Origin: Nocardia sp. NBC_00565
GTDB taxonomy: Bacteria > Actinomycetota > Actinomycetes > Mycobacteriales > Mycobacteriaceae
Direction of reading: 5' to 3'
DNA length: 64,000 bases
Assembly: GCF_036345915.1 (NCBI RefSeq)
Contig: NZ_CP107785.1
Span: forward strand, 3,968,001-4,032,000
Positions 20,609 through 28,431 of this stretch are shown here, in pieces (within the stretch, counting starts at the first letter, position 1; every line of letters begins with the position of its first letter). The notes beneath the pieces were generated by a model. It made no database searches and was not told where the DNA came from. It saw only the letters and a program-made list of their open reading frames with translations. A program made the position numbers and the translations under genes.

Positions 20609-20636
20609 TTGATCCCTGACACCATGGGAAGGTCAA
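20609..20636 (-). promoter_or_regulatory. MerR-type long-spacer promoter/operator
   Basis: On the minus strand a -35-like TTGACC is followed, about 20 bp later, by AACACT as a possible -10; the region between is partly symmetric with TTGA/TCAA ends. An over-long spacer with a dyad is the hallmark of promoters that MerR regulators untwist. It lies 37 bp upstream of the amidohydrolase start and 3 bp upstream of the merR-like start, so it could serve both. Confidence 0.5.
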
Positions 20637-20639
20637 GTC

Positions 20640-21014
20640 GTGCTGATCGGTGAACTGGCGGGCCGTACCCGCACCAGCGAGCGGCTGCTGCGGTATTACG
20701 AGCGTGTCGGCCTGCTCGCGGCCGACCGCCGCCACAACGGATACCGCGAGTACGCCGACGACGCCGAGCAACGGGTCACGCAAATCCGCGCACTGCTCGC
20801 CGCAGGCCTGTCCACGAGGGTGATCAAGCAGTTGCTCCCGTGTACCCGCGACGGCGGTGCGCTACGGGCCTGCCCAGGCGTGCTGCCTGCGCTACATGAT
20901 CGACTGGCCGAACTGGACCGCCGCGCGGCCGAACTGGATGCCGCCCGCGATCTGTTGCGGCGCACGATCGCCGAGACCGAGCAGTCGGGCGCAGCGCCAC
21001 ATAGGTCACGCTGA
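20640..21014 (+). CDS. MerR-family transcriptional regulator
   Basis: A 124-residue regulator starting at GTG 20640. The winged helix reads LRYYERVGLLAADRRHNGYR; the long dimerisation helix follows (RLAELDRRAAELDAARDLL). A Cys pair (LPCTRDGGALRACPG) sits before the dimer helix, but the spacing is typical of SDR- or drug-type MerR proteins, so metal sensing is not implied. It is divergent from the amidohydrolase gene, the obvious target. Confidence 0.9.
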   Translation: MLIGELAGRTRTSERLLRYYERVGLLAADRRHNGYREYADDAEQRVTQIRALLAAGLSTRVIKQLLPCTRDGGALRACPGVLPALHDRLAELDRRAAELDAARDLLRRTIAETEQSGAAPHRSR

Positions 21015-21268
21015 TCCACGCGACCCCTCAACGCCGTGCAAGGCGCGCCCATCTCGCGCCGCCGCAGCGCCGATATGCCGCTGATAAAGCGACCGCCGCT
21101 ATCGCCTCTCGCCGCCTCAGCGGGAATGCGCACCTACATCGGAGATATCCGACAAATCAGCCATTCGGGCCGGGTGATACTCGGAGAAGTTCCTTGCGGA
21201 CGCTGCGATGATCAAAATAGTTACAGAATGGGGTGCCGGGAGGGGTGCACGTCGGAGATGATCGCACG

Positions 21269-23488
21269 GTGAGCGAACAGCGAGTCGACCTTGATGAGCG
21301 GTTTCGTGCCGAGATATCGGCGCTGACGCCGCAACCGAGCCGTCCCGTCGAGCAGCCGGCCGAGACGGGCAGACTGACCGGGCCACAGTGTCTGGAACTG
21401 TTCGAATCACAGGCGACGAGTAGGCATCTCGACCTCGCGGCGCGGCGGTTGGGCAGCGCGAAACGCGGCTACTACAGCATCGGGTCCTCCGGCCACGAGG
21501 GTAATGCGGCGGTCGCGGCAGCCTTGCGCCCGACCGATCCGGCGCTGCTGCACTATCGCTCCGGTGCGTTCTTCGTGCACCGGGCCAGGCAGGTGCCCGG
21601 TCTGGACCCGATCCGGGATGTGCTGCTCGGGGTTGTCGCCGCGGCCGCCGATCCGATCTCCGGCGGCAGACACAAGGTTTTCGGCAGCAAACCGGCCGCG
21701 GTGATCCCGCAGACCTCCACCATCGCCTCGCATCTGCCGCGCGCGGTCGGACTCGCGTTCGCGATCGAACGCGCGGCACGCCTCGGCCTCGCCTGCGAAT
21801 GGCCGTCGGATTCGGTGGTGCTCTGCAGTTTCGGCGATGCCTCGGCCAACCACTCCACCGCCGCCGGCGCCATCAACGCCGCGATTCATACTGCACACCA
21901 AGGGGTTTCGCTGCCGCTGCTGTTCGTCTGCGAGGACAACGGAATCGGCATCAGCGTCCCGACACCACCGGATTGGATCGAACAGGCTTACGGCATCCGC
22001 GTCGGCCTGCAGTACTTCGACGCGGACGGTTGCGATCTCCTCGACGCCGCGCTGACCGCTGCCGAAGCCGCCGACTGGGTGCGCGAGCACCGCAAACCCG
22101 CCTTCCTGCACCTGCGCACCGTCCGCCTCATGGGCCACGCCGGATCCGATGTCGAATCCGCCTACCGCCGCCCCACCGATATCACCGCAGACCTGCTCCG
22201 CGACCCGGTAACCGCGACCGCTCGATTCCTGGTCGCCAAGGGCGTGGCCACTCCGGCCGAAGTCCTGGACCGCTACGACGATATCGGCGCACGGGTCACC
22301 GCAATGGCCGAATTGGTGTGGCGTGAACCGAAATTGAACTCCGCCACGGCGGTCGTCGCACCCTTGGCACCGCTGCACCCAGACTTGGTGCAGGCTGATG
22401 TCCTCCGTCGAAAGTCACTCGAGGCTGACAACACTGGCGCTCCTTACAGCACGGAAGCTGTTGCGGCAAGCGGTGATCCGGTGACATTGGCGCAGGCGAT
22501 CAATCAAACGCTGGCGAGCCTGCTCACTCGGGACGCGGACGTGCTCGTATTCGGTGAGGATGTCGGGCGCAAGGGCGGCGTGTACGGCGTCACCAAGGGT
22601 CTGCAGAGGCAGTTCGGGACGCGGCGCGTCTTCGATACGCTGCTCGACGAACAGAGCGTGCTGGGAACGGCTTTGGGAGCCGGGCTCGCGGGATTCGTAC
22701 CGATTCCGGAGATCCAGTATCTCGCCTACGTGCACAATGCCGCCGACCAACTGCGCGGGGAAGCCGCGACATTGTCGTACTTCTCCCATGGGCGATATCA
22801 GAATCCGATGGTCGTCCGCATCGCCGGATATGCCTACCAGAAGGGTTTCGGCGGCCACTTCCACAATGACAATTCCATTGCGGCATTGCGCGATATCCCA
22901 AGTCTGGTCGTCGCCTCCCCCGCGCGCGCCGATGATGCCGCCGCCATGCTCCGCACCTGTGTCTCCGCCGCCCGCGTCGACGGCCGGGTCTGCGTCTATT
23001 TGGAGCCCATCGCCCTCTACCACACCCGTGACCTGCACCACCCCGGCGACAATGCTTGGCTCGCAACGACTTCCGATACCGACCACATCGCGATCGGCCG
23101 CGCCCGCGTCTACGGCGACGGCAATGACCTCACCATCGTCACCTTCGCCAACGGCGTCCCCATGAGCTTGCGTGCGGCACAACGCCTCTCGGACCAAGGC
23201 ATCCGCGCCCGCGTCCTCGACCTGCGCTGGCTCGCCCCACTCCCCCTCGACGACCTCCTGCACCACGCGCGCGCTACCGGTCGCGTCCTCATCGCCGACG
23301 AAACCCGCCACAGCGGCGGCGTCTCCGAATCTCTCTGCGCCGCCCTTATCGACGCGGGCTTCGACGGCCGCATCACTCGCGTAACCAGCCGAGACTCCTT
23401 CATCCCCCTCGGCCCCGCCGCCGACACCGTCCTCCTGCACGAGTCCCACATAGAATCCGCCGCGGCCGAACTCCTCGCAAACCGCTGA
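21269..23488 (+). CDS. Fused 2-oxoacid dehydrogenase E1 alpha-beta (TPP-dependent)
   Basis: About 739 residues containing a complete E1 alpha half (TPP-binding region FGDASANHSTAAGAINAAIH, then CEDNGIGISVPTP) joined through a roughly 70-residue linker to a complete E1 beta half (FGEDVGRKGGVYGVT, DTLLDEQSVLGTALGAGLAG, IQYLAYVHNAADQL). Normally these are separate subunits of branched-chain or pyruvate-type complexes that decarboxylate 2-oxoacids and acylate lipoyl-E2. No E2 or E3 gene is in the window. The likely start is GTG 21269, though an earlier codon at 21233 is possible. Substrate unknown. Confidence 0.88.
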   Translation: MSEQRVDLDERFRAEISALTPQPSRPVEQPAETGRLTGPQCLELFESQATSRHLDLAARRLGSAKRGYYSIGSSGHEGNAAVAAALRPTDPALLHYRSGAFFVHRARQVPGLDPIRDVLLGVVAAAADPISGGRHKVFGSKPAAVIPQTSTIASHLPRAVGLAFAIERAARLGLACEWPSDSVVLCSFGDASANHSTAAGAINAAIHTAHQGVSLPLLFVCEDNGIGISVPTPPDWIEQAYGIRVGLQYFDADGCDLLDAALTAAEAADWVREHRKPAFLHLRTVRLMGHAGSDVESAYRRPTDITADLLRDPVTATARFLVAKGVATPAEVLDRYDDIGARVTAMAELVWREPKLNSATAVVAPLAPLHPDLVQADVLRRKSLEADNTGAPYSTEAVAASGDPVTLAQAINQTLASLLTRDADVLVFGEDVGRKGGVYGVTKGLQRQFGTRRVFDTLLDEQSVLGTALGAGLAGFVPIPEIQYLAYVHNAADQLRGEAATLSYFSHGRYQNPMVVRIAGYAYQKGFGGHFHNDNSIAALRDIPSLVVASPARADDAAAMLRTCVSAARVDGRVCVYLEPIALYHTRDLHHPGDNAWLATTSDTDHIAIGRARVYGDGNDLTIVTFANGVPMSLRAAQRLSDQGIRARVLDLRWLAPLPLDDLLHHARATGRVLIADETRHSGGVSESLCAALIDAGFDGRITRVTSRDSFIPLGPAADTVLLHESHIESAAAELLANR

Positions 23489-23531
23489 CCAGCCCCGCAA
23501 ACGCTCCGGTCGCGCCATCGGATCCGACACG

Positions 23532-23562
23532 CCGAAGCCGACTTCTGGTGAATCGGATTCGG
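23532..23562 (+). terminator. Hairpin after the fused E1 gene
   Basis: Arms CCGAAGCCGA and TCGGATTCGG pair with one mismatch around an 11-nt loop, 44 bp after the E1 stop codon. No T-run. Confidence 0.4.
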
Positions 23563-23620
23563 CGGCGCGCTGCGGGAAATACAGTAGAACGGACGGTGAC
23601 CAGCGGCGGAAGGGCACGCG

Positions 23621-24100
23621 ATGACCACGATGTCCATGCTCGGCGAGGTACGGCCCGAACACCATCGGGCGATCGATCAGGATCTAGTGCTGTTGCACTA
23701 CCTGCGCTCCTTCCGCATGCCCGTGCTCGACGTGTGGTCCGCCTGCGCCGAACGCCGTCAGCTGGATCGCTGGTTCGGCAAGGTATCCGGCGGCAACGGC
23801 AATCTGACCATCGAACCGATCGACGGTCCGGTCCCCGGCCCCATCGCGATCCGCGTCGATGACTGCCGCGCTCCACACGATCTGGTCATCCACATCGATG
23901 GCGGCATCCTCGAACTGCATATGACCCAGGTCGGCGTCATCACGAACGTCGAACTGATCCGCCGCCACATCTGCCCGGCCGACGCGTGCTCGGTAGGTCC
24001 GCGCTGGCAGTACCTCCTGGACCGGCTCACCGCCTACCTGGACAACCGGCCGCTCCCCACCTGGGCCGACTACCCCGAACTCACCAACGAATACCGCTGA
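23621..24100 (+). CDS. SRPBCC/AHSA1-like domain protein
   Basis: A 159-residue protein with the START/Bet v1-like pattern: VWSACAERRQLDRWFGKV at the first helix pair, then a strand series (LTIEPIDGPV, AIRVDDC, DLVIHIDGG) and a long C-terminal helix WQYLLDRLTAYLDNR. These folds bind hydrophobic ligands or act as stress-related co-chaperone-like proteins. A GGAAGG site precedes the ATG. It lies alone, 130 bp downstream of the E1 fusion and convergent with the hydrolase gene. Ligand unknown. Confidence 0.72.
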   Translation: MTTMSMLGEVRPEHHRAIDQDLVLLHYLRSFRMPVLDVWSACAERRQLDRWFGKVSGGNGNLTIEPIDGPVPGPIAIRVDDCRAPHDLVIHIDGGILELHMTQVGVITNVELIRRHICPADACSVGPRWQYLLDRLTAYLDNRPLPTWADYPELTNEYR

Positions 24101-24148
24101 CCTGGGATCCTTCCGCCCCCTTGGTCGGGCCGGCTGTCGAGCACTGGG

Positions 24149-25150
24149 CTAAGCGACGACGTTCGCGGAGTTCGGGACCAGGTCACGGAGATGATCCGTG
24201 ATCAACGCGTTGACCTCGTTCGTCCGTTCCAACTGGACGAGATGGCCCGCGTCCGCGACCTTGGTGACGGCGCGCAGATCCGGGACATTATCGCGGAGCG
24301 TGGCGAGGGGATCACGGCCGCTGAAGCCTTCCATATCCGGATCGCGGTCGCCGTAGAGGAAGTAGGTCGGGACGTCGATCTTGGCATCGGCGAATTCGGC
24401 GGTCAGTTCCCAGTTCCGATCAAGGGCCCGATACCAATTGAGACCGCCGGTGACGCCGGTCCGCTCGAAATCCTGGGCGAGGGTGTCGAATTCGGCGATG
24501 GACAGCCACCGCCACGGCAGCAGCGGGGCTTCCGGAAGGACGTCCAGGTAGCCGGTCCCTTCGGCGGGGAACCGCCAGGTATCGAGGTAGTGGTAGTCGG
24601 CACTGAGGGAGAAGTAGACCCGCGCCAGAAATTCCCTGGTGCGGCCCCCGAGTTCAGCGTCGGCGAGGCCCGGCTTCTGAAAGTAGTCCAAATGCAGGAA
24701 ATGTCGTTCGGCGGCTTTGGCCCACAGCTGTGACGGCGGGCGAGGTGGCCGCGGGGCAAACGGGTTGTTGAGCACGATGACCCCACTCACCCGCTCCGGG
24801 GCGCGCAGCGCCAGCTCCCAGACCAGAGCGGCGCCGAAGTCCAGACCCACGAAGACCGCCTGATCGGCGCCGATGTCATCGAGCAGACCCAGCAGGTCAC
24901 CGATGACGGCGCGGTTGGTGTAGCCCTCGATATCGGCGGGAACGTCCGTACGCCCGTACCCGCGCAGATCGGGCGCGATGGCCCGGTAGCCGGCCGCGGC
25001 GACCGCCTCGAGCTGTCGATGCCACATGAACCAGGTGTGCGGGAAGCCGTGACAGAAGATCACCGGATGACCTTCGCCCTGTTCAGCGACATGCATACGA
25101 ATGCCGTTGCCCGTCACGAACCGATGGGTGAACTCCACTACGGCCTCCAA
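24149..25150 (-). CDS. Alpha/beta hydrolase, epoxide-hydrolase-like
   Basis: A 333-residue alpha/beta-hydrolase. The oxyanion-hole HGFPHTWFMWHRQ, the nucleophile elbow GLDFGAAL with Asp instead of Ser, a cap-domain NWYRAL tyrosine, the acid in FLYGDRD and the catalytic histidine in DAGHLVQLE all fit soluble epoxide hydrolases (Asp nucleophile, cap Tyr donors). It is divergent from an SDR gene, with a KstR-like palindrome in the 42-bp gap. Lipid- or steroid-derived epoxides are therefore reasonable candidate substrates, but this is inference. Confidence 0.9.
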   Translation of the reverse strand: MEAVVEFTHRFVTGNGIRMHVAEQGEGHPVIFCHGFPHTWFMWHRQLEAVAAAGYRAIAPDLRGYGRTDVPADIEGYTNRAVIGDLLGLLDDIGADQAVFVGLDFGAALVWELALRAPERVSGVIVLNNPFAPRPPRPPSQLWAKAAERHFLHLDYFQKPGLADAELGGRTREFLARVYFSLSADYHYLDTWRFPAEGTGYLDVLPEAPLLPWRWLSIAEFDTLAQDFERTGVTGGLNWYRALDRNWELTAEFADAKIDVPTYFLYGDRDPDMEGFSGRDPLATLRDNVPDLRAVTKVADAGHLVQLERTNEVNALITDHLRDLVPNSANVVA

Positions 25151-25154
25151 ACCC

Positions 25155-25168
25155 TAGAACGTGTTCTT
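25155..25168. promoter_or_regulatory. KstR-like palindrome
   Basis: TAGAACGTGTTCTT fits the 14-bp consensus TnnAACnnGTTnnA of the cholesterol-catabolism repressor KstR at every fixed position but the last. It sits alone in the short divergent region between the epoxide-hydrolase-like gene and the SDR gene, so one bound dimer could control both. Confidence 0.5.
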
Positions 25169-25192
25169 ATTTCACGGTAGTGTCCCAAAATC

Positions 25193-26041
25193 GTGAACGG
25201 AATACCTCAGGTTCTCGGCGGCCGGGTCGCCGTGGTGACCGGCGCGAGCCGCGGCATCGGTAAGGGCATCGCGCTGGAGCTGGGCGCCGCAGGCGCGACG
25301 GTGTACGTCACCGGACGGTCGGCCACACCGGGGCGCCTGCCCGGAACCGTGCACGCGACCGCCGCGGCGATCGATGGGCTCGGCGGTGTGGGAATTCCGT
25401 TCGTCTGCGACCATCGCGACGACGATGCGGTCGAGCGTCTCTTCGAGCGGATCCGCGCCGAGCACGGCCGACTGGACGTACTGGTGAACAACGTCTACAA
25501 CTCCCCGGCCGCCGCACGCTGGCTCGGCAAACCGTTCTGGGAGGTGCCGCCGAAAGCCTGGGATGAGACGTTCGACGTGGGCGTCCGATCACATTACGCG
25601 GCCAGTGTTTTCGCCGCTCCCCTGTTGATCGAATCGGCTGGGCTGATCGCGAACATCTCCTCCCCCGGTTCGCAGCGCTACATGCACAACGCGGTATACG
25701 GCGTGGCGAAAACCGCGCTGGATCGGCTCACCGCCGATATGGCACACGATCTCGCCGACACCGGCGTCACCGTCGTCTCGCTCTGGCCCGGCATCGTCGA
25801 TACCGAACTGCTGCAACTGGTTCCGCCGAATGCGCAGGGCCGCCGCCTGGTCACCCTCCCCGGCGAAGGCACCTATGACCTCGACGACGCCGAATCCCCG
25901 CGCTTCCCCGGCCGCGCCGTCGTCGCCCTGGCCGCCGATCCGGACCGTCGTACACGCACCGGATCAGCCTGGCGCATTGCCGATCTCGCCGAGGAATACG
26001 GCTTCACCGACGTCGACGGCCGCATCCCGCGCAACGACTGA
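25193..26041 (+). CDS. Short-chain dehydrogenase/reductase (DHRS1-like)
   Basis: A 282-residue SDR starting at GTG 25193. Coenzyme motif VVTGASRGIGKGIALELG, structural VLVNNVYN in place of the usual NNAG, catalytic Ser in LIANISSPG and the YGVAKTALDRL Tyr/Lys pair. The C-terminal tail ESPRFPGRAVVALAADP and DLAEEYGFTDVDGR resembles the DHRS1 subgroup known to act on steroids and xenobiotic carbonyls. It is divergent from the epoxide-hydrolase-like gene and shares its KstR-like site. Confidence 0.9.
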   Translation: MNGIPQVLGGRVAVVTGASRGIGKGIALELGAAGATVYVTGRSATPGRLPGTVHATAAAIDGLGGVGIPFVCDHRDDDAVERLFERIRAEHGRLDVLVNNVYNSPAAARWLGKPFWEVPPKAWDETFDVGVRSHYAASVFAAPLLIESAGLIANISSPGSQRYMHNAVYGVAKTALDRLTADMAHDLADTGVTVVSLWPGIVDTELLQLVPPNAQGRRLVTLPGEGTYDLDDAESPRFPGRAVVALAADPDRRTRTGSAWRIADLAEEYGFTDVDGRIPRND

Positions 26042-26103
26042 CGCCGATCGGCCCCACTCAGCGTCGACGATACGGGCGCCACCGCCCCCTGCGCACGACC
26101 TAC

Positions 26104-26937
26104 TCACGCGACGCTGAGAAAGCGCTGAACCGATCGCAACGGCGCCGGTTTCACCCGCCACGTCAGGTAGATATGCGATCGCGGCGCATCCACGATATCG
26201 ACATACACCACACCGGGGTGCGGCGCACGAGTGCGGGCCAGCACGGGCACGATGCCGATACCCCGTTCCGCCGCAACGAGTTCGATCCATTCGTCGAAAT
26301 TCGTGCAGGTGATGACGGTGCGGTTCGGGTCGGGCCGATCCCATGATTCGGCAGTGGTAGTACCGGATACGGTATTGGCCACCAATGGATAATGCGCCAG
26401 ATCAGCCCAATGCACCTCGACCGCGTCCGCCAACGGGGAATGCACCGACACCGCCAGTACCCGCCGCTCGGAACCGATCTCACGCGACTCGAGGTGGTGT
26501 GGCAGCCAGATATCGTTGCGGTGAATGGCGATATCGATCGACCGATCGTCGAGCGCGGCCATCGGATCCTCCACGCGGCGCAGCGAGATCCGGCCCCCGA
26601 GCGCCTCGTATCGAGTGCGAGTCGCGGTGAACCAGGCATCGGGCAGCAGCCAGGAGAATCCGACCTCGACCGTGGCGCGCCTGCGCAGATCCGCCTGGAC
26701 GGAATCGATATCGCCGATGATGCGTCTGGCATGTTCGAGCAGTTCCAGGCCCTCCTCCGTCAACTCGAAGCGCCGCGACGTTCGTTCGATCAATCGGCAT
26801 TCGACGAACCGTTCCAACTGCTGGATGGTTCGGGTCAGCGCGGGCTGGCTGAAGTGCAGGCGGGCCGCGGCGCGGGTGTAGTTCGTCTCCTCGCAGAGTG
26901 CGAGGTACGCCCGCAGGTGCCGCAGCTCGATATCCAT
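26104..26937 (-). CDS. LysR-family transcriptional regulator
   Basis: A 277-residue LTTR: the N-terminal HTH (LRAYLALCEETNYTRAAARL, then QPALTRTIQQLERFVE) and a C-terminal two-lobe periplasmic-binding-type effector domain. It is divergent from an MFS transporter gene, its probable target; an ATAC-N14-GTAT dyad at 26949-26970 in the 70-bp gap could be part of its site. The effector is unknown. Confidence 0.9.
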   Translation of the reverse strand: MDIELRHLRAYLALCEETNYTRAAARLHFSQPALTRTIQQLERFVECRLIERTSRRFELTEEGLELLEHARRIIGDIDSVQADLRRRATVEVGFSWLLPDAWFTATRTRYEALGGRISLRRVEDPMAALDDRSIDIAIHRNDIWLPHHLESREIGSERRVLAVSVHSPLADAVEVHWADLAHYPLVANTVSGTTTAESWDRPDPNRTVITCTNFDEWIELVAAERGIGIVPVLARTRAPHPGVVYVDIVDAPRSHIYLTWRVKPAPLRSVQRFLSVA

Positions 26938-27007
26938 GCGTCAAGCGTATACATCGTGCGCAGAAAGTATTTCATAGCGTCGACGGCGGACCGTACCGTC
27001 GGAGGTT

Positions 27008-28153
27008 GTGACCGCATCAGCACTGCTCGACACCGCGCGCCGCACCCTCGCACCGGCACTCGCCGCAGGTGCCGGCCTGGCCGGCGCGATGGGTGTCGGC
27101 CGCTTCGCCTACACCCCACTGCTGCCCGCCATGGTGGACGCGCACCGCATCGACGCTCACGATGGCGCGCTCATCGCCGCCGCCAACTACGCGGGCTACC
27201 TCGCGGGTGCCGTACTGCTGACGCGGCGACCGAACCTCAACAGTCGCACAGCATTTCGCGTTTCAGCCGGCATCCTGGTGGTCAGCGAGGCGCTGGTCGC
27301 GCTGCCCGGCCCGATCGTGCTGCCCGCACTGCTGCGATTGATCGCGGGCCTGGCCAGCGCGGTGTTGTTCGTCGGGTGCGCGGGCGCGATCGCCCGGCTC
27401 GGCGGCCAGGGGCACGGGGCGGGCATCGCCTTCGGCGGGGTCGGTTTCGGTATCGCCCTCACCGGGTTGGCGGCGCTGGCCGCGCGACCTGTGCTGCCCT
27501 GGCAGGGTCTGTGGCTCGGCGCCGCAGGACTGACCGCCGTGCTGCTACTTCCCGCCCTCCGACTCGATATCCACCCGGGCCGGCACAGCACCGGAGTAGT
27601 AGCCCTGGCTAAACGCTCGAGCACGGCTTGGCGCGCGCTGCTCATCGCGTACACCCTCGAGGGCGTCGGGTACATCGTGATCGGCACATTCCTCGTCGCC
27701 GCGGTCGGCGCGCACAATGCGGCGCTGGGCTCGGCGATGTGGGTGATAGTCGGCGTAGCGGCCGCGCCGGCGGTGCTGTGGAGTATGGCCGCGCGGCGCT
27801 GGACCCCCACGACCGCCATGGTCCTCGCGCTGCTCGCCCAATGCGCGGCAGCGGCGCTACTCGCCGGGTCGACGACGACATGGCCCGCGATCGTCGCTGC
27901 GGCGCTATTCGGCGGCACGTTCATGGGCATCACCATGCTCGCGATCCGACTCGGCACCGAGTTGACCGACCACCGGGCCGCGGCGACGCTCACCGCAGGC
28001 TACGGCGCCGGGCAGATGCTGGGTCCACTGCTGGTCGCGCCGGTTATCGGCGACGGCTATGCGGTGGCCTTCGGGATCGCGACCGTGGTGCTGGCGATGG
28101 CAACGGCAGCGGCCGTCGTCGTCGCTCGCGACGGCCAACTCAAGCGAACTTGA
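27008..28153 (+). CDS. MFS transporter, YbfB/YjiJ-type
   Basis: A 381-residue membrane protein with about twelve hydrophobic segments. The N-terminal GVGRFAYTPLLPAM is characteristic of the YbfB/YjiJ subgroup of the major facilitator superfamily. It starts at GTG 27008, divergent from a LysR gene, and its 3' end overlaps the convergent secG by 14 bp. Substrate unknown; efflux of a small organic molecule controlled by the LysR protein is likely. Confidence 0.87.
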   Translation: MTASALLDTARRTLAPALAAGAGLAGAMGVGRFAYTPLLPAMVDAHRIDAHDGALIAAANYAGYLAGAVLLTRRPNLNSRTAFRVSAGILVVSEALVALPGPIVLPALLRLIAGLASAVLFVGCAGAIARLGGQGHGAGIAFGGVGFGIALTGLAALAARPVLPWQGLWLGAAGLTAVLLLPALRLDIHPGRHSTGVVALAKRSSTAWRALLIAYTLEGVGYIVIGTFLVAAVGAHNAALGSAMWVIVGVAAAPAVLWSMAARRWTPTTAMVLALLAQCAAAALLAGSTTTWPAIVAAALFGGTFMGITMLAIRLGTELTDHRAAATLTAGYGAGQMLGPLLVAPVIGDGYAVAFGIATVVLAMATAAAVVVARDGQLKRT

Positions 28154-28373
28154 TCTCCAGGCCGATGCCGAGGATGGCGATGAGCCAGATCAGACCGGTG
28201 AAGATGGTGATGCGGTCGAGGTTCTTCTCGACGACGGTCGAACCCGACAGGCTGGACTGCACGCCGCCACCAAACAAGCTGGACAGACCTCCACCCTTGG
28301 CGCGGTGCAGCAGCACCAGCAGCACCAGCAGCACGCTGGTGACGATCAGGAGGATATCCAGGAACATCCGCAT
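28140..28373 (-). CDS. secG: Preprotein translocase subunit SecG
   Basis: A 77-residue inner-membrane protein with two transmembrane helices, an auxiliary part of the SecYEG channel. The signature loop HRAKGGGLSSLFGGG and VQSSLSGSTVVEKNLDR between the helices is diagnostic. The start at 28373 gives the family-typical 77 residues; an open frame extends 12 codons further. In M. tuberculosis secG lies near tpiA; here about 20 kb of accessory DNA separates them. Confidence 0.95.
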   Translation of the reverse strand: MRMFLDILLIVTSVLLVLLVLLHRAKGGGLSSLFGGGVQSSLSGSTVVEKNLDRITIFTGLIWLIAILGIGLEIKFA

Positions 28374-28431
28374 GCCGGACAGTCTATGGGGGTACATCCG
28401 TACCTGCATAATCAGCCCAGCCGAACGCTTC

